NCBI GenBank assembly: GCA_946894095.1
Contig: OX335657.1
Location: forward strand, 2,666,001-2,730,000
DNA length: 64,000 nt
Direction of reading: 5' to 3'
Source of the DNA: Incurvaria masculella
Taxonomy: Eukaryota > Arthropoda > Insecta > Lepidoptera > Incurvariidae
Each line of letters starts with the position of its first letter. The stretch's first letter is position 1. This document shows positions 42,299-53,200 of this stretch, piece after piece. A program made the position numbers and the translations under genes. The notes under the pieces were generated by a model. The model made no database searches. It was not told where the DNA came from and worked only from the letters and a program-made list of their open reading frames with translations.

Positions 42299-42825
42299 TT
42301 AAGGTGGCCCATCCCGCTCAACTCCCCATACAAACGGGGAAAGAAGATCACGCTCATATTGATCAAAATAGCTTTATTTAATCGAACTAGATGTCTGATG
42401 ACCGTTGGCATTGTAAAATTGTGCTTGCTTTCTAAGTTATAAGGTCCGAAAGTTCGAATTTTTCGCGCGTTTTATACAACAACTTTGGAGGTAGATTACG
42501 CAATGATAAAGTAAGAACATCTTAAAAAGATTAGTCATCAGACATAGCTTATTTAATCAAGTTTTATAATCTATTTGGTTTTGGTTAGATTTTTGACTAC
42601 AGCGGTCGTGGTTTACTTTTAGCTATAAGTCATTTTGTAATAAAAAATTTCGTAAATCTTATCAATTCATACACTATGCACATTGTCTTTTTGGTGGACA
42701 TGTTGCATCTTCCTTATCACGGAGCCTGTCTTTTTTTTTTAAACTGATAAGGTCCCAGAGCGCAACAGCAAGGTTTTGTGCCGTGCCCGCGAATGAGTTT
42801 GTCCCGCCGGGTTGGGCCACCTTAA
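42299..42825 (+). repeat. TTAA-flanked MITE, plus copy
   Basis: TTAAGGTGGCCCATCCCGC at the left and GGGTTGGGCCACCTTAA at the right. It is about 25 bases shorter than the others because of a deletion after CACGCTCATATT. It lies in the gene-free stretch upstream of GMPS. Confidence 0.82.
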
Positions 42826-43290
42826 AAGATTTAATTTGTTGTATTGGACATTTTAATTCATTACAGACAGCTATCACCAAAGTACAGTAAAACATCTGTA
42901 AGCCCTATGTCCACAAAAGATATTCAAATTCAAAAATATTTATTTCGTTTCACAAAAACATAGGTGGTAAGGATATACATTCCAAGCTTACATCATTTAT
43001 TGTTTGTTTTTCGAAACGTGCCATTGATGGTACTAATAGTTCCTACGTCTACATAAGTCTAATGAATACTAGGTAGAGTGTCATTAAAAAAATAACTAAG
43101 AATTAGATTGAAGAATAGATTTTTTACGGTGGTGGTGTGCAAGACATTGTAGCTGTTAATAACTAAACCAGTACAGATCGGAGTGTGGCGAGGAAAATTA
43201 CGTAATAATTCGGTTTACAAACAACGTACAAATTACGTAATAATTTGATCATGATGCGTAAAAGGTAGGTGTACAGTGTTAAAAAAATAT

Positions 43291-43834
43291 AGGATAATGA
43301 GGTTATCAAGTTCCATAACATGGCTCGTGCCCATTTCAAATTAAGAAATATTGTTCTGATATTTTGCACAATAAATAAATAAACCAATCTAAACGTTTTT
43401 TTATTCATTAACTTATATCCGTGATATATGCCCCTAAAACTTTGTATACAAATACAAAAAGATGTATATCGTGGATACAAGTTAAGTTATGAAAAAAAAA
43501 ACCAACGTATGGCCGTAGCTCTCAGTTAATTTATTTGATGTGCAAAATATCATAAAAATATTACTTAATTTGACTGAGGAATCAGGCACGAGCAACTGTG
43601 TGGGACTTGATAACGTCATGCATGTAAAATCGACCGTGAAGCAAGGACACATGAATTAAAGAAAGATCGATGTAAAAATAACTACTTTACAAACTTACCC
43701 TTGCAGGACCCGAAGCAGTAAAACATACCATTCGAATGGTCGATTTTACATACATACATGTTACATTCCTTGGAATAAGCGACGTACATGCTTAATACGA
43801 AAAAGTATATTTACTTGATAACCTCATTATCCTC
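43291..43834. repeat. Long-TIR element split by an insertion
   Basis: AGGATAATGAGGTTATCAAGT at 43291-43311 is matched exactly in inverse at 43814-43834, and the inverted similarity continues inward for about 90 bases (GCTCGTGCC, AAATTAAG, ATATTTTGCAC). The right arm is interrupted by a 199-bp insertion at 43615-43813. Confidence 0.75.
43615..43813 (-). repeat. tRNA-Leu-like repeat fragment with 10-bp duplication
   Basis: ACTTGATAAC occurs immediately before (43605-43614) and after (43814-43823) this 199-bp segment. Inverse reading gives GGTATGTTTTACTGCTTCGG and CTTGCTTCACGGTCGATT, as in the repeat at 27355 and 47165. Its D and anticodon arms are missing. Confidence 0.7.
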
Positions 43835-44044
43835 TTAACGTGGCACTACTAAGATTTTTTATCATAATGCATTACAGTCTACAAAAAGGCTCTACATACA
43901 TTACAGCGATATAAACTCATGACTCATGATGTTTGAAATAATTTGCAGATAAATAACCGCAAATTTATAATGACAACTTACATTAGTCAAAACCACATGT
44001 AATTAAAGTAATACTTGCTGCAAAAGAGAACTCTCCAAATTTGA

Positions 44045-44125
44045 GGCGAGTGTGTTATTATTATTATTGATAGTATACACTAGCAACTTTAAGCTGATGG
44101 GTGTACTTAAAATGTTGATTTGCAG
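44045..44125 (-). repeat. CR1/L2-like LINE tail remnant
   Basis: (ATT)n followed by GATAGTATACACTAGCAACT and TTAAGCTGATG is the inverse of the LINE tail at 26060-26135. Confidence 0.55.
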
Positions 44126-44469
44126 AATTAATAATTACATTAAACGTTTATGGAAATATTTTTTTTCTGCAATCACTATTTATTAGCGCATCACTATCTA
44201 CGAATTGCAAGATATTATAATTTTTTTTGCGGACAGAATAGACAGGCAATTAAATAAATCTAATAGGTACTATGGGACGGGAACTGCAACTTGGTTTGAA
44301 GTCTCTGGAGTTACAGACAATTTCCAGGGTCATTTAGTCTGTTCTGCAGGGTACTATCATGGACATTTCTGTGTGGAAATTTAATTCCTTATTCCTGCCA
44401 TTCAACCTATATCTGTAGCACCCGTCGCAGAGAATCGGAGCACCTTTTTGTGGTTCACATTAGGCTTTA

Positions 44470-44990
44470 GAGAATTTATTTGTTTATACATTTTAGACAG
44501 GCAGCATGTGCTGATGCGTCTAAATCCAATGATTATCTTGTTTTATTTAGTTATGTGGGTTTTTCTTTACTTTTGATTTTATTAGATGTGATTAGTCTAT
44601 TTTTAATCGATTGGTGCTCTGGAAATTTGTTCCATGCCGCTACTACTCGGTTGGATACATAGTTTTTAAGAGAATTTGTTCTAGAGGCCGTGATCTTCAG
44701 TTTTATGTTTGCTTGTATGGTTTCTCAAATTTATTTATCTCCCACACCGCACAGGGTGTGTAACTGTCTGCCGGCGAGTGCCTTTTCTTATTTTGACAAC
44801 TTGGCAATTTTCAAATTTAATATAAACATGCTAAATAGCTCGGGAATAGTCGGTCCCTCGCTGAGCGTGGTCTCGCAAGGCAAAATAAATTTGGTTGTTC
44901 TGAGCACCTTTGGTTTCTCAGGACAGCCACACATACCGGGTTTCTACAGAATCAAAATGCAAAAAAGCACGTCGCAATGAGGGTAAAATA
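44470..44990 (-). mobile_element. CR1/L2-like LINE fragment, broken
   Basis: Minus-strand reading near 44720-44610 gives KLKITASRTNSLKNYVSNR then VVAAWNKFPEHQS, the conserved C-terminus of CR1/L2-like ORF2. The upstream part to 44990 has no clear homology by eye, and the downstream end carries AGCATGTGCTGATGCG of the tail. Confidence 0.65.
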
Positions 44991-45319
44991 ATATAAGTAT
45001 TTATGAAATTATATTCATAGAATAAAAGAATCAGTCAAAGAACTTTGCCGTACACATATTTTTATAAATAATTATAATTATAATGAAAGCTTAAATTTTC
45101 AACGACCACGGTCATCACAAAAGTATCATAATATCAAAGTAGTTAGTTCAGATAAAATAAGAGGAAAATTGGAGTTCAATTCTGAGGTTATCAGTAAATA
45201 ATAATATTTTAAGCTGATGAGAAGATGTATGTGAGCATTGTGATGCAAGAAATAATTATATAGAGAACAAACTAACTTCAGTTGTAGACCACAAAACAGA
45301 TTTTTGTTGAATGGACAAA

Positions 45320-45614
45320 AAAAAACCGGCCACGTGCGATTCGGACTCGCACACGAAGGGTTCCGTACCATCGTACCAGATTTAACACAATACATTCATG
45401 TTTTTAGTATGGGGCCCCCCTAAATTTTATAATGTTACCTATTTGTTGCTGTAGCGGCAAAATAAATACATACTATGTGAAAATTTCATTTGCCTACCTA
45501 TTACGGTTCATGAGATACAGCCCTGTGACAGACGGACGGACAAAGGGACGGATTGACAGCCGAGGCTTAGTGATAGGGTTCCGTTTGGTACCCTTTGGGT
45601 ACAGAACCCTAAAA
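45320..45614 (+). repeat. CCGGCCAAGTGCGAGTCGG-family repeat
   Basis: AAAACCGGCCACGTGCGATTC through GGGTACAGAACCCTAAAAAG. It has several changes in the head. 45615-46010 shows nothing recognised. Confidence 0.8.
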
Positions 45615-46014
45615 AGGCAAGCCTGTCACTTTAAAAGACAGATTTCCCAGGACATCCTGCCAAACACAAGAAGTAGTTTCGAATGTACAAAGTGAATAAA
45701 TCTGAATGCTCCAATGGAGTCATGCAAGCCAAGCCATACACTAACACCATATAATTCTAAATGTCCTAATATCATGCAAATAAAAAATGAAAGGAGTTAC
45801 CACAGAGAAAAACTAAGAATCTTATAATGAAGGGAAATGAAAGGGAAAAACTTGTTGGAGGTACATTCATTTTGTGTGTAGATATTTACAAAAATGTATG
45901 GGGAGAATGATTTTTTAAGTCGCACACTAACATTTCCATCCATATTTTTTCTCCAAATATGCCTAGGAATACCTGGTTAATGTTTGGACCATGCTTCCAT
46001 TAACACAACAGGCT

Positions 46015-46190
46015 TAAATCTACCACCTAGTAGAGGAAGGGGACCTAGAGTTTTAAATGGTTTCGAACCATGGAACAGCTCGCATTCGTAACGAAGTACA
46101 CTTATCGAACTCAGAAAGAGAAATAAAGTGGTGCATGACCAGGGCGCTGATTTGAACCCATAACCACTCGCATGAAAGGTAACGAGGTGT
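46015..46190 (-). repeat. tRNA-headed SINE fragment
   Basis: GGCTTAAATCTACCACCTAG to the diverged head with TTTGAACCCATAACC. The tail half is missing. 46200-47000 has a 267-bp open frame and a GC-rich patch (46600-46780) but no recognisable family. Confidence 0.6.
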
Positions 46191-47004
46191 ACTTTAATCG
46201 GAGTAAATGTTTTAAGTGTTAACTAAATCAACTTTACTTTCAAATAATTATGATTACAAAGTTTTACTACACGTTTGTTGTATCCTTGTGAAGCTCAGGT
46301 TAGCACTGTACGTATTTCCAGGATATATACCTACGCAAATACAATGGTTTGCCAAGAAAATCACCCACGGCAATGTTTTGATCTTTCCACACTTAAGCTA
46401 CGGTTACGTTGATCACGAAAATACGCGGCGTCACGAGGCTTGCATGACGAAGTATATAACACAAGAGAGCCGTTTGCACTAGAAGTCCCTTCCACAAAAA
46501 CTTCCAGACCTCAACAGCTCTAGAACCGTTGCGAAGCTAACGAAAACACTCAAATGTGCGGGGAATCACTTGGAAGACCAAGCTGACTTGCAGCAGAAAT
46601 GTCAAGTAGGTACCGGTTAGTGGGTCAACCGGGAAACCGGCCAGGACCCACTGCCGGTGTCCAGGATCAGTAACCGTGATCAGTGAGTACACAGGTTAGC
46701 CTCACCTGGCGGGAGTTTAGTCGCGAAGGCGCGATCAAATCGATCGCATGAAGAGAGAACGTGCCACCGTGACCGACCAACACACCACACCAATTCACTC
46801 TGTTCTATGACGGATGGTTCCCTTCGGAATGATTTTGAAGTTTTAGAGATCTATCCCTTTCTTTTTTATAATAAATCAGTTGGTGACACACTATGCAAAG
46901 TCTCTCAACTCAAGAAAGTATGTACCGGCGAAAACCGGCGGCGGCGCTGGGAAATCGTCTATGGTATAAATGTATCACAGAATATACTATAGTGCAAATC
47001 TAGG

Positions 47005-47165
47005 AGCCCGAGCCCCGGTTGCACGAAGAAACGGCTGAGTTAATCAATGTTCAAACATGTCACTTTTAGTGAACCGCATTGAGTTCCTTCCATACTGTCC
47101 ACACAAAGTGACGTGTTTGATCAGACGTTGACGTTGATTTTGATTTTTTGTCCTTTCGTGCACTC
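47005..47165 (+). repeat. MITE, GGTTGCACGAA family, complete
   Basis: CCCCGGTTGCACGAAGAAACG at the left and CCTTTCGTGCACTCGGCCCC at the right. The interior repeats GACGTTGATTTTGATTTTTT. A second copy (47735-47890) has a 20-bp interior deletion and lacks its right end. Confidence 0.75.
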
Positions 47166-47345
47166 GGCCCCGAATGGTATGTTTTGCAGGTTCGGGTTCA
47201 GCATTGCAGTGTATTCGTAAAGTCGTTCTTTTTCTGGGCTCTTTCTTCAATTAATGTGTCCTTGCTTCACGGTCGATTATACATACATACATGTCACATT
47301 CCTTGGAATAATCGACGTACCCGCTTAGTATGAAAAAGTATACTT
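47165..47345 (+). repeat. tRNA-Leu-like repeat, 3' half
   Basis: GAATGGTATGTTTTGCAGGT and GGTTCGGGTTCAGC correspond to the T-arm half. The end ACATTCCTTGGAATAATCGAC.. is the inverse of the start of the copy at 27355, indicating inverted termini. Confidence 0.6.
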
Positions 47346-47369
47346 ACATAAGTCAACCTAGGACTGGCT

Positions 47370-47690
47370 CTAGCGTCTTGATGCCAAATACGATTTTGGT
47401 GATGACGGCAATATGTTTGAATGTTCAATCTTTGCAGATAATGTCCGCAACGCAGATGAAGCGTTAACTAAATGTATGTAGATATAATCTTTAACACTGT
47501 CTTAGTAGGATGCATTCATTACGGGAGGAGTGACTTTAGGAGAATTCCAAATTATGGGTATGCAGCCGGTGGCGAAATTGGTAGACGCCTTGTTCCAGCC
47601 TTGCAGCATATTCGTAAAGTAGTTCTTTTACTGGGCTCTTTATTCAATTAATGTGTCCTTGCTTCACGCTTTGCGTCGATTATACATAAA
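47370..47690 (+). repeat. tRNA-Leu-like repeat, internally deleted
   Basis: GATGCCAAATACGATTTTGG through GGCGAAATTGGTAGACGCC keeps the exact D arm, then jumps to CCAGCCTTGCAGCATATTCG, so the anticodon arm and most of the T arm are lost. Confidence 0.68.
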
Positions 47691-47734
47691 CCATAAATAA
47701 TAGTTTGGTTTTTTAATTGATGCTTATAGAGTAA

Positions 47735-47890
47735 GCCCCGGTTGCACGAAGAAACGGCTGAGTTAATCAATGTTCAAACACGTTCAAAAAAACCGCATAG
47801 AGTTCCTTCCATACTGCCCACACAAAGTGACGTGTTTAATCATACTTTGACGTTGATTTTGATTTTTTGATCTTAAGGTGCTCTGAGCAC
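47735..47890 (+). repeat. MITE, GGTTGCACGAA family, partial
   Basis: Repeats 47005-47150 nearly base for base with one short deletion at AACACGTTC. No right terminal repeat remains. 47891-48370 shows nothing recognised. Confidence 0.65.
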
Positions 47891-48374
47891 TCTCCCTTAA
47901 TTCTCGGGCCGGACACCCCGCAAGTTTTTTTTAGAACTACCAACACTTCGCCTCTTGTCAACCGCTCACCTGTGTCTGTACTCATAATGCGAATATTTAG
48001 GAATTGATAACAATATTAGCCCATAGGAGGATTTTGCCTGGATCGAATAGATCCCCCTTCTAAGGTATACATTTTATGATTGCATTAAGTCTTATTTGAT
48101 TTTAAACTTTAAACGACGTAATAAGTTGTAGCATCGTCGTCTAGTCGGCAGGGCGAGCACGGAAAATTTGCAACTTACGACGCACGATTGCAGAAACGTC
48201 AAAACACGACTGTAGGCCCAAGGCTGGTTCAGTTTGTGTTTAATTTCCCTAAACTTTTTCAGATAAAGAAGTGGTAGAAATGGAGATTTAATAATAAAAC
48301 CATAATACCAAAGACATTAACTCTGAAATGTTTGAGTTCACTGAAAAAGTTGAGATGAGTTGATATAGCAGTAA

Positions 48375-48870
48375 TAGGAATGCACACTCTGTAAAAATGT
48401 CAGCTATCTAACTATTACAGAGTGGTCAGTCTGAGTTCTCAACTAAATTGGCGTTTACGTAACTTCGAAGTTCTGTAAAAAAGTCAAACTCCATACAAGT
48501 TTTCACTAGATATTCTGTCGTTTTACTTCTTCAAGCTGTCAAAGTCAAACTCGGACATCCGATTTGTATGAAAACGCGGAGTCGACGTAAACGGCAATGT
48601 CGACGTATTTACGGCAACGTTGAGTAAGCTGTCAAATCAAGCTCGGACTCGTAAATGTTAGTTCGATTAACGCCCACTGCGCGCGCTTTTCAATTTCTCC
48701 ATACATTTGAAAACGCCAGTCGATCGGTTTGCCGTAAACGCCAATTTAGGTGACAACTGGGACTTCGGGAACAGTTCATGAGATATAGCCCGCTGACAGA
48801 CGAACGGGCAGCGGAGGTTTCGTAAAAGGTAGGTACCGTTGGCACTCTTTGGGTACGGATACCTAAAAAT
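48375..48870 (+). repeat. CCGGCCAAG-family repeat split by a MITE
   Basis: The left part ACACTCTGTAAAAATGTCAG and the right part GTTCATGAGATATAGCCC are contiguous in other family members. They are separated here by the MITE at 48421-48770. The repeat's own head is missing. Confidence 0.72.
48421..48770 (+). repeat. MITE with AATTGGCGTTTAC ends, complete
   Basis: TAAATTGGCGTTTACGTAAC at the left and GCCGTAAACGCCAATTTAGG at the right are inverted ends. ACAG immediately precedes (48417-48420) and follows (48771-48774), consistent with a 4-bp target duplication. Other copies are at 28185 and 31661. Confidence 0.78.
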
Positions 48871-49699
48871 AACCCAGTCTCACACATTTTTGTTCTCTAT
48901 CACCCACAATAAAAAATATCAGTCGACCGTTATTTCACTAGCGAAATGGTCAGCCTCCTACCTTCCTTTCTTCATGGGGACTTGAAGATTATTGAAACTG
49001 AAAGCTTATTCGAGATGTCACATGAGGGACCTCACCTTAAAAACCTGAAAATTGTCATTCATGGTATTTATTTATTTATTCATGCAACAATATACCTAAC
49101 ATCCATTGCCAAGTTTGATTTAGGAGTTTTAGATGAATCATGAACTCAATGATGCAGTTAGAATAAGATATAGGGAAAGAAGTCCTTTTGTCCGCCTTTA
49201 AACAAATTGAAATGTAATTCACCAGCACAAAGTATGAAACAAAATACATATCATAGGTTATGTTTTTCCAACATTTTATTTCCCACGACTTCTTTTAGTT
49301 AGCATAATTCAGAAAAAAATATTTTAGGAATACCTTGGAGAAAATTGAGTCATTTTAATTACATGGATTAAATAAATAAAATTGTCAAATCTATTCTGTT
49401 TAATTTTGTATGGTATATGACAGATCTTTTAGGTCAGCTTGTTTAGACCCCACCTGTCGTGATAAAAAGCAGTTTTATTATTCCCCATGGCAACGCGTAT
49501 GGCAAGTTTGAGTTAAGGTACTCCATCCAAATTGTTGCGACGAATTGGGTGCTCGGATTGCGGACAGGCACCTTATGACTATATATTCTGTGCTAGCCGT
49601 AGAAAAGATCTCACAAAGCGCCAAAGAGTTCGGAGAAGACGCGATTCTCTTTCTACGATCCAAGCAGCCAACAGATTGTAATCAGTGTTACAAAATTGC

Positions 49700-50075
49700 A
49701 CTGGAATCCTGCGGTAGTCCATATGTCCATCGCCAATATCTGCGTCGCCACCATCTGCATCGCCAGAGACGCATATGCAGACGACTGAGGTGACCGCTAT
49801 GATTGGCTCGAAACGTCGGAGAATGTCTCTTCCTGCCGCGTGAAAAGCCGTAACATTTTTCAGACAACCTAAATAACCTAACCTAACCTTACTTAACCCA
49901 ACCTAATTTACATATCACCGTACCCACTTTGGCGACGAATCTGCGCCTCCAGTTTTAGGCGACGCATATGCGTCTCCGATTGTTGGCGACGGATCTGCGG
50001 CCTGACCGCAGATGCGTCGCCGGCGATGAAGTTTGGCGACGGTGATATTGGCGATGGAGATGCAGGGCACCTGCC
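49700..50075. repeat. Fold-back with repeated GGCGACG units
   Basis: ATGTCCATCGCCAATATCTG and GCGTCGCC units at 49720-49770 face at least five GGCGACG or GGCGATG units with ATCTGCG at 49930-50065. Between them is a short CCTAA-type tract (49866-49905). The region is notably GC-rich for its surroundings and has no open frame on either strand that resembles a protein. Confidence 0.65.
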
Positions 50076-50228
50076 CCACCGTTCAGCGTATTGGTGTTAA
50101 AATACAGGTGATACAGGAGAGAAAAAGAGTAAAAATATTTTTAGAACATGTATTTGATTGATTCATGGATATATTATAAATAATCTAACATCAAGACAAA
50201 TTTTACTATGGCTAAAAAAAGTACTCTA

Positions 50229-53200
50229 TCAAGAGCTGCTGAGCTTATATACAGTTTGTGGAAATTTGGGCGTAGGTTTTTGACCTTTGGGTCCTGAAGA
50301 ATCCATTGCCTGCTTCATGTTCTTCTCAAACACCTTCTTGGAATCGCAGAAGCCATGTTTTGTCTTCCCGAAGGAGTTGGGACCTGCAGATGTTGGAGTT
50401 TCCCTGAAATCAAACACGAGGCATGCCCGTGTGTACAGAAATAAATATTTCTGAAGGAAAATCAATTAACCCTTACAGGTGTATTCAGAATGGGCGGACT
50501 AACTTTAATCCGCCGGACTAAACCCGTTTTTGTATGGTTAGTCCGGTGCTAATATCGTTCTAAGTTTTGACAGGTGCTCTCTGAATACGACTGATATGTC
50601 ATTACTATAATTTGTATGCCACATGGTAATCCTCTTCGATTTCAATAAAATGTTCAATATTTATTTTACATATACTGTCATTTATGACCTTTTATTTCTG
50701 ATATTATGAATGTTTTGAATGCATATATTTTTGTAAAGTAGTCACTCATTCATCAGCTATTTGAAAATCGCCAATGAAGTTCCCAGAATGGAGTAGTTTT
50801 TTTTTAATTATCACTTTTTAGTAATAGAACAGAATATTTAAAAAAATCTTAAAACTTAAATAACTCAAAAACTATTTATTTGAGACCCCCGGTTCACCGG
50901 GCCTAATGTGTTGCAAATGAATTTAGATCTAAAATGACCCCTTAGAAGGAATGTATCGAATTTCCAATCAAAGTATAAACAAAATCTGTCTTTTCAATTA
51001 GCTTTCTGCCATTGAAAAGTTTCTATATCTTTAATTTAATTTAATTTAATTTCACTTCTTATCTATAGGTAGGATACCTACACTTGGACACATTATAAAT
51101 CTGTTGGTTCGAGAAGAGCCGACATACAAGTAATTAATGAATTAAGAATAGCTTTAGTTGCCCCATTTTCAATACTACCGCTCACAAATTTTGAGCAGTT
51201 TACATTACCCATACCAGGTTTTACATTATTGAGGTCAATAGTCATACAAAATTATCCTGATTACTATGTTCGGGAGTATGCAGCCATCGTCATTTTTTTC
51301 AATATAAAGATTAATAGAAAATAATAATTGAATTATAATATTCAGGTGTATACAGCCATCGTCATTTGATATCTACGTGCCTGATATTCTTGGAGTTTTG
51401 AAAACATGCAGAGCATAAAATAACTCAATAATGTATAATAATTTACATCATTGCGTGTATAGATTGGTGAGGGTCTAGGAGTCACGCGGCCCATCAGAGT
51501 TGTGGCTTTGTTTATACAGATGCAAAAAATTTTTTATTAGATTTAAAACTGGGGTTTTTAGGGTTCCGTACCCAAAGGGTGAAAACGGAACCCTGTTACT
51601 AAGCCTCCGCTGTCCGTCCGTTCGTCCGTTTGTCACAGGGCTGTATCTCATGAACCGTAACAGGTAGGAAGCTGAAATTTTCACAGATTATGTATTTATT
51701 TTGCCGCTATAACAACAAATAGGTAACATTATAAAATAATAATAATTAAAGGGGGGGCCCATACAAAAAACGTGTTTTTTTTTTGGTAAATCTTGTGCGA
51801 TGGTACGGAACCCTTCGTGTGCGAGTCCGACTTGCACTTGTTTTCAAGATTCAGTTTGCATGAAAATAATTGAATACAGGTTAGAGCAAATCTTTTATAA
51901 ACCATAGTAGGTATATTTATGTGTAAAGTATAAGAGATACAGTATTCTTTCTTTATATTTATCATTTACACCGAGTTAAATAACAAAGTAAGAAGTAGAA
52001 CATACTTTTCATCAGTTATTTTTTGCAAACAAATGACATTAGATGAAGTATTTTATCTGGCTTTAATTAATGAAATTTAAAAATATGCTTATTACATATC
52101 ATTCACAGGAGAGTTTTCTTGGAATCTTTAGGTAATTCAATCAAATGAATATATGTAATGCGGGAAAGAAAACTCACATAATCTACCAGGTTAAACTTAA
52201 TTACAGTGATTAAAGACAAGGCTATCACCTCCCGATGTTACGCATTCTCATGCGAGCTTCTGCCGGCATCTCTTCATCATCGTCACTGTCTGCGTTGAAG
52301 ACAGACGCCACGCTCTGCTTGCTCTTTGCGCCACCCCCACCACCGCCCGCACCCAGAGACATCTTCATAGGGGCTGCCTGTAGACATAACAATACTTTCA
52401 ATCGCTCGCTCCACAAGGAATTTTTTTTTATTTGCGGCGATCACCCGCCACGGTGTGGCGTATTAATTTCTAAGGCTTCTCAAATCAGGATTGTCAAAAT
52501 CAGATTGACAGGTCTCATACAACGCTCTAGAAGTCTACTACTCGAAATAAGGCGCTACACTTTAATCGAATAGTACCTAGAGTCGCCCAACTGATCTGTT
52601 TGTCAACAAGTAGTAGATCGGTTTCTACTGATTTGCTACTGTTTTATTGAGTTCGGAACCAAACAATGATACTAAGCTGACGAAGGATCTATGCACAGGG
52701 AGACTGAATTTATTCTTTAAATCCACAAAGCCAACCACAACATAAAGAATTTGAAGTTTACCAATTGCGTGAATCATTCTCTCGTAATAATAATATTCTT
52801 TATTGCAATCCACACAACGTGCAAATGTGGAATTTACGGATTTTCTCGTAATGCAATGTTTTTTATAAATACAGAAAAAGTCACTATGGGGCTGGCGCAT
52901 AATTTTCTTAGCGCAACCATGGAAAAATCTGTAAAAAAGGCATAGGGATTCTGCTATGCATCTATGTTTCAGTGACTACATAATGTGTGGGCTTGGGGTT
53001 AGCGGTTGAAAGGTTAGCATAACTATAGGCTGTGAGCAGGTAAGAATTGCGGGTACGGCTAGGGTTATGAGTTTGACTAAGAAACTTCTGTATATGCTAA
53101 CGGCGGGTTTTGTGAAGCCGATGGATATCTTGCTGATCCTGGGAGGCGGCGGAGGCGGCGGCACGGCCTTCTTAGCATCCTTAGTGTCATCTAATCGCCG

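Noticed and set aside
46216..46482. 88-codon plus-strand frame
   Set aside because: It lies in repeat-flanked intergenic DNA with no motif or conserved block; kept only as an open frame.
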